NCBI GenBank assembly: GCA_009761415.1
Contig: QUOL01000002.1
Location: 1,302,001 to 1,366,000, forward strand
DNA from: Sarcomyxa edulis
Lineage: Eukaryota > Basidiomycota > Agaricomycetes > Agaricales > Mycenaceae
Direction: 5' to 3'
Length of the DNA: 64,000 bases
The first letter of the stretch is position 1. The number at the start of each line of letters is the position of its first letter. Below are positions 14,380 to 27,300 of the stretch, in pieces. Under the pieces are notes generated by a model. It did no database searches. It was not told the origin of the DNA and saw nothing but the letters and a program-made list of their open reading frames with translations. Made by a program: the position numbers and the translations under genes.

Positions 14380-15880
14380 GAGATACCTAAGCCGCTAGGC
14401 AATGATAATATATATATGACGAAGGAGGTATTTGGGAATGTTGCATACCAATAATACTATCAAGTCAGCATTCCCTTGGTGATATGGCAGTTTCGTTAGA
14501 AAGTATATCCTCTGCACTACTTATGAGCCCGAGTTGGTTACCTTGACTAGTTGGATGTTAATTTCGTGTGAGAGAATAGCATGAGGTACATTTGCGTGAT
14601 TCCATTACTGAACCACACATCTTCGCATCTTTCATGGGTCGTATCAGAATCGACGGCTTCAAGTTGAAAGCAAGCGACTAGACCACCGTCACGGTTGGAC
14701 CGCCGCGGCGATCGTAAGTATTTCGGAAGCACCCTTATTTGCATGTGCTTAGTTCGGCCTCCGTCGAAGGCCGTGATTCGCTTGCAATTGTGGACACTTT
14801 GTGGACCCAGCGAAATCGGAAATGCTCGACATTAATATTGGGATCCTTGAGGCTGTCATTCTACCTAGCTCTTTAGCAACTTCTCGGATCTCACTCAACA
14901 TCAGTGCATATCGCTAGCCCATAACGATCCATCCTGTTGGCTTACTAAGCATAATCAGCGGGCCAGGTTTTGAAAAGGTTTTGCGAGGAGACGGAAAGTG
15001 ATGTCGAAGGATGCGATACTTGGTGGGCGAACCCTTTTTGTCTGTCTAGGAGAAAAGTTTCTAATGAGCAGCTAGAAAGAGACAGAAGTTTACGAGATGT
15101 GACACACCAGACGTAAGGCAGCGATGAAAAGCATTCAGCCCGAAAACGACAATACGGAGATAGAGAAGCACTGCATCGCATGGGTTCAAACTCTTCAGAG
15201 CGCTCAGATTTCCAAGCCATTCTCACGGCGCGGGAAGCTGAAGCTTTTGTTCCACGTTCTCAGTCGACGCGTTGACGACTAAGTAATAGGCGATCGGGGT
15301 GACCATGACGCGACAAAAGTCATTTCAAATCGACTGGCCGTGGTCTTCTTCGCAACGGTACCGTGAACTCAGTCGAACGACAAGGTAATTTTGAACGAGG
15401 ATTTTCCCGATCTGCGCGCTGATGCAAATTGCGATAGCATGTTCACTGGCAAGTTGGCAGGTAGTCTGTCACTCTCAATTCGAAGATTCCTCGAATCACA
15501 GCATAGAACCTATGGCTGCTGGTAGCAAGTCTATACTGAAATGAGATTATTCTCAAGTCCGAAAATGGTCTTCTCGGCCTCACGGGGTCATCATATGCGA
15601 AGTTCGTGGACTCACCTTTTTCAACAGAGAAGCTTCGAATTCGTGGCATATTACTTCGTTTGCGATTCTGATCGCAGTCCTGTGGTTCTCACAATTTGAT
15701 GCCGTGCTTCACATCGGACGTGTTCTGAGCATGTGGAAAGGGTTCCTGCACGTTCTCCAGTTTCAGCCAGCGCCTTCCACGGCAACTCATGATCGTATAT
15801 CCCGTCCGAGTAGGCCTTTTTCTTCTTTTTTTAAACTCATGAAAGCATCGAGCCAAAACTGACCCTTAGATCTATACAGG
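14380..15880. other. Large divergent intergenic region, no supported gene
   Basis: About 1.5 kb between the 7-TM gene and the A-T-R gene. The longest frame (14945-15226, minus, 93 codons) is Ser-rich and resembles nothing I know. I read the region as a long promoter area, possibly with decayed sequence. Confidence 0.5.
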
Positions 15881-18800
15881 ATGCCCACCCATGTTCCACT
15901 CCAGCTCTGCACCCCCGCTCCCGGAACGCAGTGCCTTCGAAGCAAGACTTTCGCTCCGCCTGCACTCGATGGGTCGTCGACTGTCCCACAAATGTATGAT
16001 TGGCATCTAGAACATACACCCAACCATCGACTGTTTCTCTACGCCGATGACGATGATAAAATTCACACTATTCACTGGCCTGAAGCTGTCAGAGCCATTC
16101 TCAGATGTGCTAGGATGATGCAGGATCGCGTCGAGAGTGCGAGTGGTACACCTATAGTGGCCATCCTGGCTGCATCAGGTATGGTTTATCTCTGTTTCCT
16201 TTGAACTAATACGAATGTTGCTACTGCTCAGATACTATCACGTACTTTACCACGATCATGGGTGATTATCGTGTCTTTCTCCTCCGTGCCGGTCAAGTTC
16301 TGATGACCCATCTCTTAAAGGTATCCTGAGGGCCAATTGTATAGCATTTCCTATCTCCCCGAGAAATTCTGCGACAGCGATAGCGCATCTCATCAACAAA
16401 GTTGGGGTCACTCATGTCCTTATTGGTCGTGAGCAGGCTCTGGTTGACCTCGCCAACGACGCATTTACTATTGTAAAACAATCGTATCCATCAAAATCTC
16501 TGCCAGCCCATTCTTCCATCCCTCTATACGAAGATCTGTTCTTGCCACCTTCGGAACCCGTGTTATCTCCTCAAGATGTCCCCTATCACCGAACTGACCC
16601 GGAAGCAGTCATTATCATCCTCCATTCTTCAGGTTTGTCGATCCAATACATCTCTGCATCCCTATATAATGAGAAATCCTTTCAGGTTCGACAGCTTTCC
16701 CTAAACCGATATATATGAACAACCGTCGTTTCAATCAATTCGCCTTGATTCCTTGGTTTGGAGAGCGCGATCTCACCGATCAAGTTCTATCCTTGCACGT
16801 GATGCCTATGTATCATGGAATGGGTGTTATACAAGCCTGTTGGGCGGTGAGTTCCGGGTTAAATTGACTTACCACCGTGTCGTGATACTTGACATCATAT
16901 AGGCTTCATGTGGACTTGTTCTGAGTACATTCCAGCCACAATCCCCGGCTCAGCTGCCCACTGCAGACGGTCTTTTCCGAGCTGCAAAGGCGACGAATAG
17001 CGATATCATATTCTGCGTGCCCGCGTTCATTGAGGTGTGTCCTGGAACAAGTTCTCTGATTCTGATTGGCATCTACTGACTCGTTTGATAGGCATGGTCA
17101 AATAATGCTGAATATGTCACATGGCTTGCCTCCCGCGGCGGTGTCGTAAGTCATACAAACCAGATGATGATCGTGTCAGGATATGCAGCTCATTACAAAA
17201 CCTAGATGTACGGAGGTGGTCCGCTCAACAAAGCCGTAGGGGATTACATGACATCCCAGGGTGTCTCGATCTTCATTTTATACGGATCGTAAGTCATTCT
17301 TAACTATCATCCTCGTATCTGAGGCTTATAGCTCTACATTCAGAACCGAAGGCGGTATCATGAGTCCTATACTTCCAGGTAATAACCTTCATTAGAGTCC
17401 GACGAATGTATCTCATTGAATGCGTCTTAGCCCAAGTAGATTACGACTGGGATTACTTCAAGTTCCCGCGCCTAGTCACAGCCAAGATGATTCCCTTCGG
17501 AGATAACACATTTGAGCTTGTGATGGTGGTGAGTTGCTCCCTCTACCCTGTTCGATCCTGATCACCAATTGTTCTCCAGGCGAATGATTACTGTACGCCG
17601 GGTGTACTGAACACACAAGTCGACGGCGTCCCTGCATATGCGACTTCCGACCTTTTGATACCGCATGCAACTAAAGAAGGGTATTGGAAGATTTATGGTC
17701 GTACGGATGATCAGATAATGCATAACACTGGAGAGAAGGTCTGGATTAGACTGAGCTACCCTAAAGGAACTATACTGACCGTAGCATGCAGACAAACCCA
17801 GGCCCGTTAGGTGACTCCCCCTCATTTGAGCGTCATGAAGGCATCGAGTCTCATAGATGAATAGAAAACATCCTCAATCAAGATCCTCGTGTTCAGTCAT
17901 CTGTTATGTTCGGTCGGGGGCGTTTCCAAGCAGGCGTGCTCGTCGACCCAAAACCGGATTACAAGTTCGATCCATCGAATGAGATCAAACTCGCGGCTTT
18001 TAGGAACGCGATCTGGTATGTCGCTCTCTACACACTCACAATCAAAGAAATTTAACAACTTGTGCTCGTAAGGCCGACTATCGAAAAAATGAACAACTTC
18101 GCACCTCAGCACTCTAGGTTATTCAAAGAGGTGAATCCGTTTATTTTATACTAGACCCTCTGCTTATCTGCGTTCTCCACAGATGGTTGTTGTAGCAAAA
18201 CCTTCGAAACCCTTCACATACACAGCCAAAAGTACAGCTCGTCGCCAAGCCATTATCCAGGATTACGAGGATGAGATAAACTCGATGTACGATGCTGTAG
18301 ACGAGAGTAACCAGATCGATATCCAGCCGCCTCTCACTTGGGATGCTGTGAGTACCTTCGACTTCATCCGTACGGTCGTGAACAAGGTTCTTGTTCGTCC
18401 TGTCCTGGATGAAGAGGACTTTTTCGAGCGCGGCTGTGATAGGTGCGCAGGTCCACAAACAGTGCAAGCCAGGTTTTATACTAATTCCAGTCATTTCGTT
18501 GCAGTCTGCAGGCAACGTGGATTCGCAATTCTCTCCTACGAGCTGTCCGCGACTCTGCTAAGATTGATACTCGGAACCTGACGGCCAATTTTGTATACAC
18601 ACATCCATCCGTCGCACAGCTTACCATCTTCATCTCTGCTCTTGTGCGCGGTGATGATGCGAACGAACATGGCGGCACGTCGCGTCTCGCGAACATAGAT
18701 GCCATGCACGCTATGGTCTCAAAGTACAGCCAAGATTTCCCCCGTCATGCAGCCGCTACGAGGGATGGATGTCCACAATCTCGCACTACAGATGTCGTGT

Positions 18801-20148
18801 TAATCACAGGCACGACCGGAGGTCTTGGATCTTACGCCTTATCTCGGCTCGCCTCGAGTGCAGACGTCTCTAAAATCTATGCCTTGAATCGGAGCTCATC
18901 GGGCGAAGGAAATCTTATCGAACGACAGAAATCTGCGCTGCTTGATCGCGGCTTGGATCCTGCGCTCTTAGACTTGGAGAAGGTCACATTGTTGGAAGGC
19001 GACCTCCTAGTTGACAACTTTGGCCTTTCAGATGCGGTGTACAAAGAGGTCAGCATGTTTTGTCGACTCCGCACTAGCAGTCAGCTTCTGACATGGTACC
19101 AACTTAGATGCAGGAATCTGTCACACACGTCATTCACAATGGTTAGTACTATAATGCACCTGGATGTCTTTGTCTTCTGAGATCTTCAATCCACAGCTTG
19201 GCGCGTTGACTTCAATCTGGCGTTGACTTCTTTCGAATTCAATGTGAGAGGTTTGCGGAAACTCATCGATTTCTCCTTGTCCTCGTCGCTGCCAGAGCCT
19301 GCACGCTTCATATACACAAGCTCTATCGGTGTTCACCAAAGTCTGTAGCTTCAACCTTTATCCGGTAACGTCTCTGACGATCGTCAAATAGATCCGTCCG
19401 AGAATGAGCCCTTACCCGAGGCTCTTGTCGGGGTTGAGGTGGCTGTCGGTAGTGGATACAGCGAGTCCAAATGGGTATCCGAGCAGATCCTCTCGAAGGT
19501 TGCGACTGAGACATCGATGAACACTTTAATCGTCCGCGTGGGTCAGCTTTGCGGAGGTTTGAACGGCTGTTGGAATACAAATGAGTGGTTCCCTTCCTTG
19601 GTGCAGAGTACCATTGCAGTGAACTGTTTCCCCGACGATGAAAAGGTATGCTATACAGTATTTTGACTTGATAATCTCCTACTAAATATACTGCCCAGAT
19701 CGTATCGTGGGTGCCTCTCCACCATGCTGCGGCCGCTCTTGTGAACCTCCGTAAGGCGCCACCGACCGTCAACGTCGTGCACTTGGTTCACCCTCGACCC
19801 GTGCCCTGGTCATCGATCTCGTCCATCATATCCTCAGAGCTGAGCGTCCCTCTCGTGTCGTATGCCGAGTGGCTTAGTCGATTGGAGCAGGCTGCATCCT
19901 TTGGATCCCAGAACAGGAATGGGCATCGACCAGATGATGTCATGCAGATTCGTGCTCTTCAGTTACTCCCTTTCTACAAAGCCATTTCCAGCATGATTCG
20001 CGGAGAGGCGATGGGATTCGCGAAGCTCTCTTTGACGAACTTGCTTGATGTGGTAGATGCCGCCGTTCCCCAGTTAAGTGATGTGGATGTCAAACAGTGG
20101 CTCGCTTATTGGCGCAGAGTTGGTCTTCTATCGAACGCGAGGATTTGA
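15881..20148 (+). CDS. NRPS-like carboxylate reductase (A-T-R: adenylation, thiolation, reductase)
   Basis: Single-module enzyme of the aminoadipate-reductase/aryl-acid-reductase type. The A domain activates a carboxylate with ATP, the T domain carries it on phosphopantetheine, and the NAD(P)H domain releases an aldehyde. A-domain motifs: HSSGSTAFPKP (about 16620-16705), MPMYHGMG, YGSTEGG (about 17282-17352) and YGRTDDQIMHNTGEK. T domain: FFERGCDSLQ, whose pantetheine Ser codon is split by the intron 18443-18504. R domain: the Rossmann loop VLITGTTGGLGSYALSRL (about 18795), THVIHNAWRVDFN and GYSESKWVSEQIL with the Tyr-x-x-x-Lys pair. Roughly twelve introns. One candidate intron (19341-19391) contains an in-frame TAG, so it must be spliced for a full R domain. 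Substrate unknown. Confidence 0.9.
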
Positions 20149-20416
20149 ATAGTCATGTATAACTAAGAATTACAAACGAGTCCAAACGATATAAGTAGTC
20201 TCTTCAAAGATAAAGACCATGCCAGCTATTGGGCAGCTACCTTACCAACTTACTGATGATGTGGCGGACCAATGGCGGACGCGTTCCAAATTTGGACACA
20301 ACGCACGCGGACACCACTCCGACTCCCCCGTGACGCCAACCTCCAAAAGTATCCCAGCTTCGACTTGCTCTCGACCACCAACAACCACCTGCCAATCGAT
20401 CTTCTATCTCCTCCAG

Positions 20417-21376
20417 ATGTCTAACGTAGAAGTTATCCAAGATCCTCCCCATGTTCATCCTATACCTCGTTCAGCATCACAACCAAAGCCTAAAGGCATC
20501 TTAAAGAACACACCTCACCAAGCTCCGGGCGTCGTCTATCCAGAACAGTGAGTATCTCCTATACAAAACTAGGATCCAACAGCCTTTGATATTGTCTCAT
20601 CAGCAACTTACAATGGGACGAGGAGAACCTCGCATTGACTGAGATCGGGAAGGATAGCTTAATGAAGATCACAGAACCCAAGACCCCTTATGTTAGATAC
20701 AACGCTGAGACAGACACCGTCGACGGAGGTAAGTAAACATATCCTTCTCAGAGCTTCTTCCCATCCTCTAAAATCTTCTAACCCAGAGATACCTGGTCTT
20801 GATCTAAATGGCCATTATCTTGCCCCTTCGCCAACGATGTCGGTTTCACCGACTGACGCGGATTTCTCCGGCCCGTCTTCTCGTCGAACCTCTATCTCGA
20901 GCATTAGCAGACCTGGTGGATCTGGTCGTTCCAGCCGAAGCACCAGCTTCAATCTGCCAAACGAGGCTACGCGTGAAATAAGAGCTGACTCCCGAGAACC
21001 CGGCGAAGAAGTAGAAATAGGCGAGGAAATGGACGAAGAAAGTAAGTTTCTGTAATCATACACCTCATGCACGCCCCATGTCACTACTGATAATCTAATC
21101 TGACAGCTGCCGCGAAACATGCTGCATTCGTTCGTGCCAGAGGCCGACACTATTCCAATGAAGCTGAAGCCATGAAGGTGGGATCCGAACTCTCTATTCC
21201 CTCGATCCATTCCCTCTTTCTAAGCTTGTGCGGTACAGCGTGCGGCGCAACTTTTAGCAGAAGAAGAAGACGCCGAGGCAGCCGCGCAGGGAGCAGACGA
21301 TGATGCACCGATGGGTAGTGTGCCTCCCGTACCTCCCGTACCCGCGCAAATCAACGGCTCCACTCATCCTAACTGA
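20417..21376 (+). CDS. Protein phosphatase inhibitor 2 (Glc8/PPP1R2) family
   Basis: Small, largely disordered regulator of type-1 protein phosphatase. Diagnostic pieces are present in order: PKGILKN (the first PP1 contact), NLQWDEENL, the phosphorylated-site block [12 protein letters not shown] with its GSK3-type Thr-Pro, and [20 protein letters not shown], matching the family's KRRKLHYNE helix. The Met at 20417 was chosen over an upstream in-frame ATG at 20219. The intervening 66 codons are unlike the family, and [13 protein letters not shown] directly precedes the KGILKN motif. Four introns; acidic tail ending STHPN. Confidence 0.88.
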
Positions 21377-21607
21377 TACATTACAACGATGACGTTCCTC
21401 CTTCTCTCTATGGACTCGATTTCTCTTATTTCATCTATCGGTCCGCTACCTTCAGTCGATAGCACTGAAATGGTACAGGCTTTTTGACCACAATCCTACA
21501 TAATTATGTATTTGCAATTGATCCTGAATACTTTTGTTGTAATCTCATCACATGACTCCGCGTTTTTTCTCTCGACTCTCTTCACTTGGAGTCTTGGACG
21601 CGGTATA

Positions 21608-23145
21608 ATGTCGGACACCACGGGGAAAGGAATTCTGCTGAAGGCCGACCCCATCGCCACTGCTTTTCGCGACGAGGTCAAAAACTCTCTTGCAACTCGT
21701 ACCCGTCGTCCAAAATTAGTCGGCATCCTCGCAACTTCATCTGCCCCGAGCAAGCAATACGCAGACTTTACAAAAAAACAGTGCGAAGATCTTGGGGTTG
21801 AATATGTCCTGAAGAAAGTAGGTGCTGCGGATACTGGCGAGCAGGGTGAAGGGGATGGCGTAGAGGAAGCTATCATCGAAGCTAACGAAGATGAGACGGT
21901 GGACGGTATTATGGTGGGCATTCTTGATGGTATATATCGCTCGAATATAACATGAACATGTCGTCAATTTGAAGGTCTACTATCCAATATTTGGTCCACA
22001 GCAGGTCTGTAATGATATAGCAAGGCCAGGGTCAATCCACTGACTGGTCTAAATTTAGGATCAATATCTGCAGCAGGTAGGAGGGCATAAACTCCCAAGA
22101 TCGTTCATCTGAATTCTCTCCAGGTTGTCTCACCCTTCAAAGATGTAGAAGGACTACACTTCAAGTTTCACTACAATCTATACCACAAGTGAGTCCCATT
22201 CCATGGCATACCATCTATTTTGGTAACCCGCTTCACTTTACCCAGTATTCGTTTCATAGAGCCTCAGTCTCTGTCTCCTTCTGTAACCCCTTCAATAAAC
22301 AACGTCCCAGCAGTCGAATCCGAGGAACCACCTGCTGGAACGGTGAAGTCTATCATACCTTGTACACCCCTCGCAATCGTAAAATGCTTGGAATATGTCG
22401 GGGTGTACAATAACCTCCTCAAATATGGCGACCGAGCCTATGGGAGAACTATTACGGTCATCAACAGGTTCCATTCTTCAACTACCATTCGTTTCCGATT
22501 GCTCCTATGTCTAACTGTCTCTACGAAATAGATCTGAGGTTGTTGGCCGACCTCTGGCAGCACTCCTTGCCAACGACGGTGCCCGTGTGTTTTCCGTGGA
22601 CATCGATTCCATTCAAGTAATGTCTATTTCTCACTCTGATGCATTGAATCACACGATGATTGACCGTTGTCAATTTCAGGAATACACAAAACGTCCCCGC
22701 ATTTCGACTGCAACTGCTCAATCCGAGTCTGCGCGGCGCTACCATCCGCGACACGTTGTCCATCCTAGTAACTTCACCCTGCAAGAGTGCCTTGCACTAT
22801 CTGATGTGGTAGTTTCGGCGGTCCCGAGCGTTCAATATAAGGTCAAAACGGAATGGCTCAAAGACGGTTGCGTCTGCGTCAACGTAGCCGTCGAGAAAAA
22901 CTTTGAGAAAGATGTTCGAGACAAAGTAGATAACTCAACAATGACGGTAGTCTCTTTTAGCTGACAGTGATATCTAGGCATCCCTCTATATTCCAGCCGT
23001 TGGGAAGATAACCATCTTGATGCTCCTCCGAAACCTGTATGTCGTTTCCCGGATAAGTTCCAATGAAACCTGACTGACGTATTGACCAAATAGATTGCGT
23101 TTGCAGCAGTATAAACAACCTTCCCTAGTGTCAACATCTTCATAG
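21608..23145 (+). CDS. MTD1: NAD-dependent methylenetetrahydrofolate dehydrogenase
   Basis: Cytosolic one-carbon enzyme oxidising 5,10-methylene-THF to methenyl-THF with NAD. It is similar to yeast Mtd1, which lacks cyclohydrolase activity. The start at 21608 begins MSDTTGKGILLKADPIATAF. The catalytic domain has SAPSKQYADFTKKQCEDLG and VDGIMVYYPIFGPQQDQYL. The cofactor domain has CTPLAIVKCLEYVGVY and the fingerprint GRTITVINRSEVVGRPLAAL, then SDVVVSAVP and CVNVAVEKNF. The last exons give PAVGKITILMLLRNLLRLQQ and end at 23143-23145. Introns at about six places keep the frame open. Length matches the family. Confidence 0.93.
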
Positions 23146-23319
23146 ATGAGTGTATATTATAGGATGCGGCGTGCGCGACTATAGGATGAGGGTAATATTG
23201 GGTTCGGCATTTTATATCCGAAATATTAGATACAAAGAGTGACGAGGTGTGCATTGGTGCTGATGTGGTTAGATGCGGGCAAATACGCCGTTGCCGAAAT
23301 TCCACGAATAATGAGTGAG

Positions 23320-24238
23320 CTATCGGAAATGTGCCTCGGTGATATCTGCAGGGCCTTGCTTTTCCTGAACCGGGGTTCCACGTCCTGATGGAGGGAAGCT
23401 GGGAGTAACAGGGGTGTTCATTCCGGACACGTCATCTGCTAAAAATCGAACCCGTTGACGATGGAGCTGTGTAGAGAGAGGGTCAAGTTGACAAGGTTGA
23501 CAGATTTGAGAGGTGATATTCTTACCTGAGGTAGTTTGGGAATAAGCACGAATACCAGAGCGGATATGTTGATGGCGAATAGCCAAGGGTTATAATTTGT
23601 ATAGTGCGTTGATGCAAGGAATCTGTAGACTCAATCAGCTGTCCGGCGCTTAAATGGGAGACAAAGCATTTACAATACGACAGGAACAGTGAAGAGCCAT
23701 TTCTTTGCGGGAGTATACTGTGCGCCATCGTCGATTTGTTCCCATAGTGTTAGATCATCGTATGCTCCGCCGTGTAGATCGTTCTCGAATGGGACGCCTG
23801 TGACCCCGTGGAACATTAGGTATGAGAGCTGGGGGTAGACACGAGGCTGTCAGTGGACTGTTCAGATCAAAAGTGAGACTCACACACAGCCAGGTAGCAT
23901 AGGTTGACCGTTGTCCAGCTAATCTGCTGCGTCATACCAGGAATAGTATCGATGATGATTTTCCCAATGGATATTAGGACTACGTGTATCAGCCAAGCAC
24001 CTGGAAGGAAGCCACTGTCAGGACGTTCCTTGAAGTCAAGGATAGATAATGAACCTTTCGCATCAACCCAGTCGGTGTTGGGATTGACATATGTGCTTCG
24101 ATCCAAAACTTCTTCTATAGAGCGGTCGCCGACTTCTTCGACTTTTACTATGCTGCTGCTTCTGCCCCTGCCTCGCATTACTGATGGTTTTGCGGACAGA
24201 TCCAGGGCTGGAAGTTTGATTGTAGTTGAGCGACTCAT
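23320..24238 (-). CDS. ORMDL-family sphingolipid regulator (Orm1/Orm2)
   Basis: ER membrane protein that binds and restrains serine palmitoyltransferase. The N-terminal cytosolic part carries RGRGRSSSIVK, a Ser cluster after Arg-x-Arg. The conserved core runs from TQQISWTTVNLCYLA to LSYLMFHGVTGVPFEND, then GGAYDDLTLWEQIDDGAQYT, PAKKWLFTVPVVLFLASTHY and LIPKLPQLHRQRVRFL. Four hydrophobic segments fit the known fold. The C-terminal tail adds a Pro/Ser-rich stretch (SGMNTPVTPSFPPSGRG). Three or four introns join it without a break. The 3' end faces the Mtd1 gene 175 nt away. Confidence 0.94.
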
Positions 24239-24383
24239 GGTCGTACGGAGGAAGAAAGAAATCGTTTTCTGGATTGTTGGCGTGATTTACAGCCGCAGTA
24301 TACCGAAGGCTGTGCAAACAGAATCGTGACCGTCCGTAACGCGCGTTCGCCGCCGCGCCCATCGACGCCCACAGCGTCAAGCC

Positions 24384-27300
24384 ATGTTTCTACATTATTG
24401 CCAGCTAAAACCTCAGGGACCCTCTAGTTTGGCTGCTATTCGATTTACTTCTCCTATTCGTGTTCAGACGATACGAATCTTCCCCACAGGCGCTATACCA
24501 TTTGCCAAGGACCCTCAAGTCATTGCGCAAGTTTTGTGGTATACATCATGTCATTTTCTCTTACTCATTTCATTTGTCTGCAGTTGCACAGAACCAAATG
24601 CCTTCTTCTTAGACGTGTTTTACAATGCACATCCATTGTCTCCCTCAGACTCCAAAGAAAAACAGCGGGCATCGAATGCCCTGGTCCCTACCTCGATCGC
24701 TTATACAGGCGGCCAAGTCGATCTCGCAGTAGGCATGACGCAGGTGCGTTGATCTTGATAGAATCTTCCGCTCTTAGTCGGTGAACATATGTCATGCCAG
24801 TATGCTACCCGCTTGATGATCGTGAAAGGGAACTTTGACTGCCTTTCTATAGCTATCTACGGTGATATCGTGACAGACATCCCGCCTCCACCCCACACAT
24901 ATGAGCCGAAACCACTTCCCTCAAACGAACCCTTGATTTTATCTCGTGCCGTCGACCCTTCAAATTCCTCTGACCCTACCCTACTTGCCAAAAACTTGCT
25001 TTCATTGCTACCTGATCCACCTCCCCTTCCGCTTCTCATACGGCGTATGTTTTGTCTCAAAGCATCTAACGAAGAGTGGGATCTTCCCGAATTCCCTCAT
25101 ATATATGCCGATCTGGATGCAGAAATGCTAGACTTCAGTCTTGAGAAGGCTGTGGATTGCACAACTAGACCTGTACCAGACGACATATCATATGAGTCCT
25201 TAGAAGCGTTTGCGAAAAGGATCGCCAACTCGATTGGCCCCAAGGTTCGCTTTAACGACATGTAGTTCTCTTGTCGAGCTAAATGCCGATCTCCATAGAG
25301 CCGGGACCAGTCTTACCAAATGGCAAATATTCTCTGTAACGCAGCCTCGCAACACCCCGACATGGCGCGGGTCCTCTTGGTTTGTTTCCAAGTTTTTACG
25401 AGCGAAACATGCGCTCACATGTATCTATTTAGCAATGCGTAGATCTTGGATCAATCTTTGACGCACATAACATGGACGAGATGGCTGTTCTACGCCTCCT
25501 AGACGCCTCCACCAACATTGACATTGCTCGTCACCTCAACTGTGAATGGTTCCTAGATGTTCTGCGTACTGCTCAATGCAGCTCAAAGGTTGACAAACAC
25601 ACACAACAAGCAGTTCGTCGACTAGGGTCAAGACTCCAAGGATGGAAAATATTCGAGGACGCCCTATCCAATACCCAGGGCGACTTTTACCAGTCAGCTC
25701 GGATGCTGAAAGATGTTGGTACAGAAGAAGCGTCCTTTGGAATTTGGCTCGAATCTATGATTACACACAACGACGTGATCGCTAAACTGGCAGAAAATCC
25801 CGTGTTGCCGTTCCCCCAGTCTCATCCTTCGCCTCTCTTGCGCTCATCTATAGTCTCGGTCTCTCATGACGAGTTCATCACGTTTGTGAGGGCTTATATC
25901 GGTGCCTCTAGTGTTTTGGCCGTCTGGGCCTGGACAGACAGCATTGGCAACGATCTTTGTCGAGAACGAACACTCGCAGTACTAAGGTTATGGCAAGATG
26001 TGGACGGTTATCATGAGGTGAGAATGCATCTTTGTCTAGATACGACCCTCACCCTGACGTCTGAATAAAACAGATTGTAAACCATTTATTGTTGTTGCCA
26101 CAATTGACTCGGCGTCTGGAATGGATCATTGCCGATAGCAATCCTCCGAGAAAATCTGGGATCCTGGCGGAACAGGTCTTGGCTGATGTCGCTCATGACC
26201 CTCACGCCGTTCTGATGGAGGATTTCACGAAGGCCATCTTATCGCTTCGACAGCCTCTATCTTTCATCACTGAGAACGACCGGTTATCTATGCGGAAGGT
26301 CGCACTTGTAGCAGAAGACGGCCTACCAGCAGCAATCGAAGAGCTTATGTTTTCTAGCGATCATCCCCTGTCTCTCAGAAGGCTTCGAACTCTACGAGTC
26401 TCACTTGCCATCGTCAAACAAGAACTGGAAACAGAGAAGGGCGAGTGGCGATTGCTTCAGGTTGTTTGGGACGAGCAATCGCATGGACTGGGGGTTCGTC
26501 TGGTCGACATTATTGCCGGTGTATCCGACGATTTAAACGCCCATTTCAGGCTGACGCCACCTCCGGTCATGAACCAAGCGCTTGTGGATCAACTGTTTCG
26601 TACTGCAGATGACATACTTCGTCTCCTTGCTCGTCTTACACCAACATACCCCCTGACCACTAGATCTACGCGTGCCCTCACCACTGCTGTGGCGGATATT
26701 TTCACGTGCACGGATGCGGCAGATATGTTATACTCCCAATCAAGTTCGGCTTGTATTTCTGCGCAGGGGACTAGGCAAACTTGCCTTGAACTTGTTCGAG
26801 ATCTCTCGAACGCGGACTCATGGGTCGAACCCGAGAAACTGGGAGCAGAAGTCATTCTTCGAACATTATTTGAGCATGGGGCGGGAAGTGACGGACGAGA
26901 TCCAGCGTATCATCTACTGCAAATCATCTGTCTCATAGATCACTTACTACCAATCTCGGGTTCAAACCCACAAGACGTCCAGCCTTCCCACTGGATTACC
27001 AATGTCATTCCAAGCCTACTTACAGAACTCTCATCCTTCGTCCATATATTGGACACGGAGAATAAAGTGCACTTTGTCAAACGCCTAGTCAATCTGGACA
27101 ACGGTGTCATTGGGATCGGAGATTGGCTGTTCCTAGAGGAACTCAAGCAGCTTTCCCAGGTTTTGCGATCACTGGAGAATGGGATAGCAGATGAAGACCG
27201 TCGATCGGTGGCACGTTATCATGTATCACTCTCACTTCGCTTTATCCGCGAGCTTGTCATGGCCACTTCCAGTGCATCGACCTGGTGCATTACCTGCATC

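Noticed and set aside
14945..15226. 93-codon minus-strand frame between the 7-TM and A-T-R genes
   Set aside because: Ser-rich, no similarity, no convincing introns. Expected by chance in 1.5 kb.
20219..20416. Upstream in-frame start of the PP1 inhibitor-2 gene
   Set aside because: The extra 66 residues do not look like the family, and the Met at 20417 immediately precedes conserved sequence. It may be 5' UTR.
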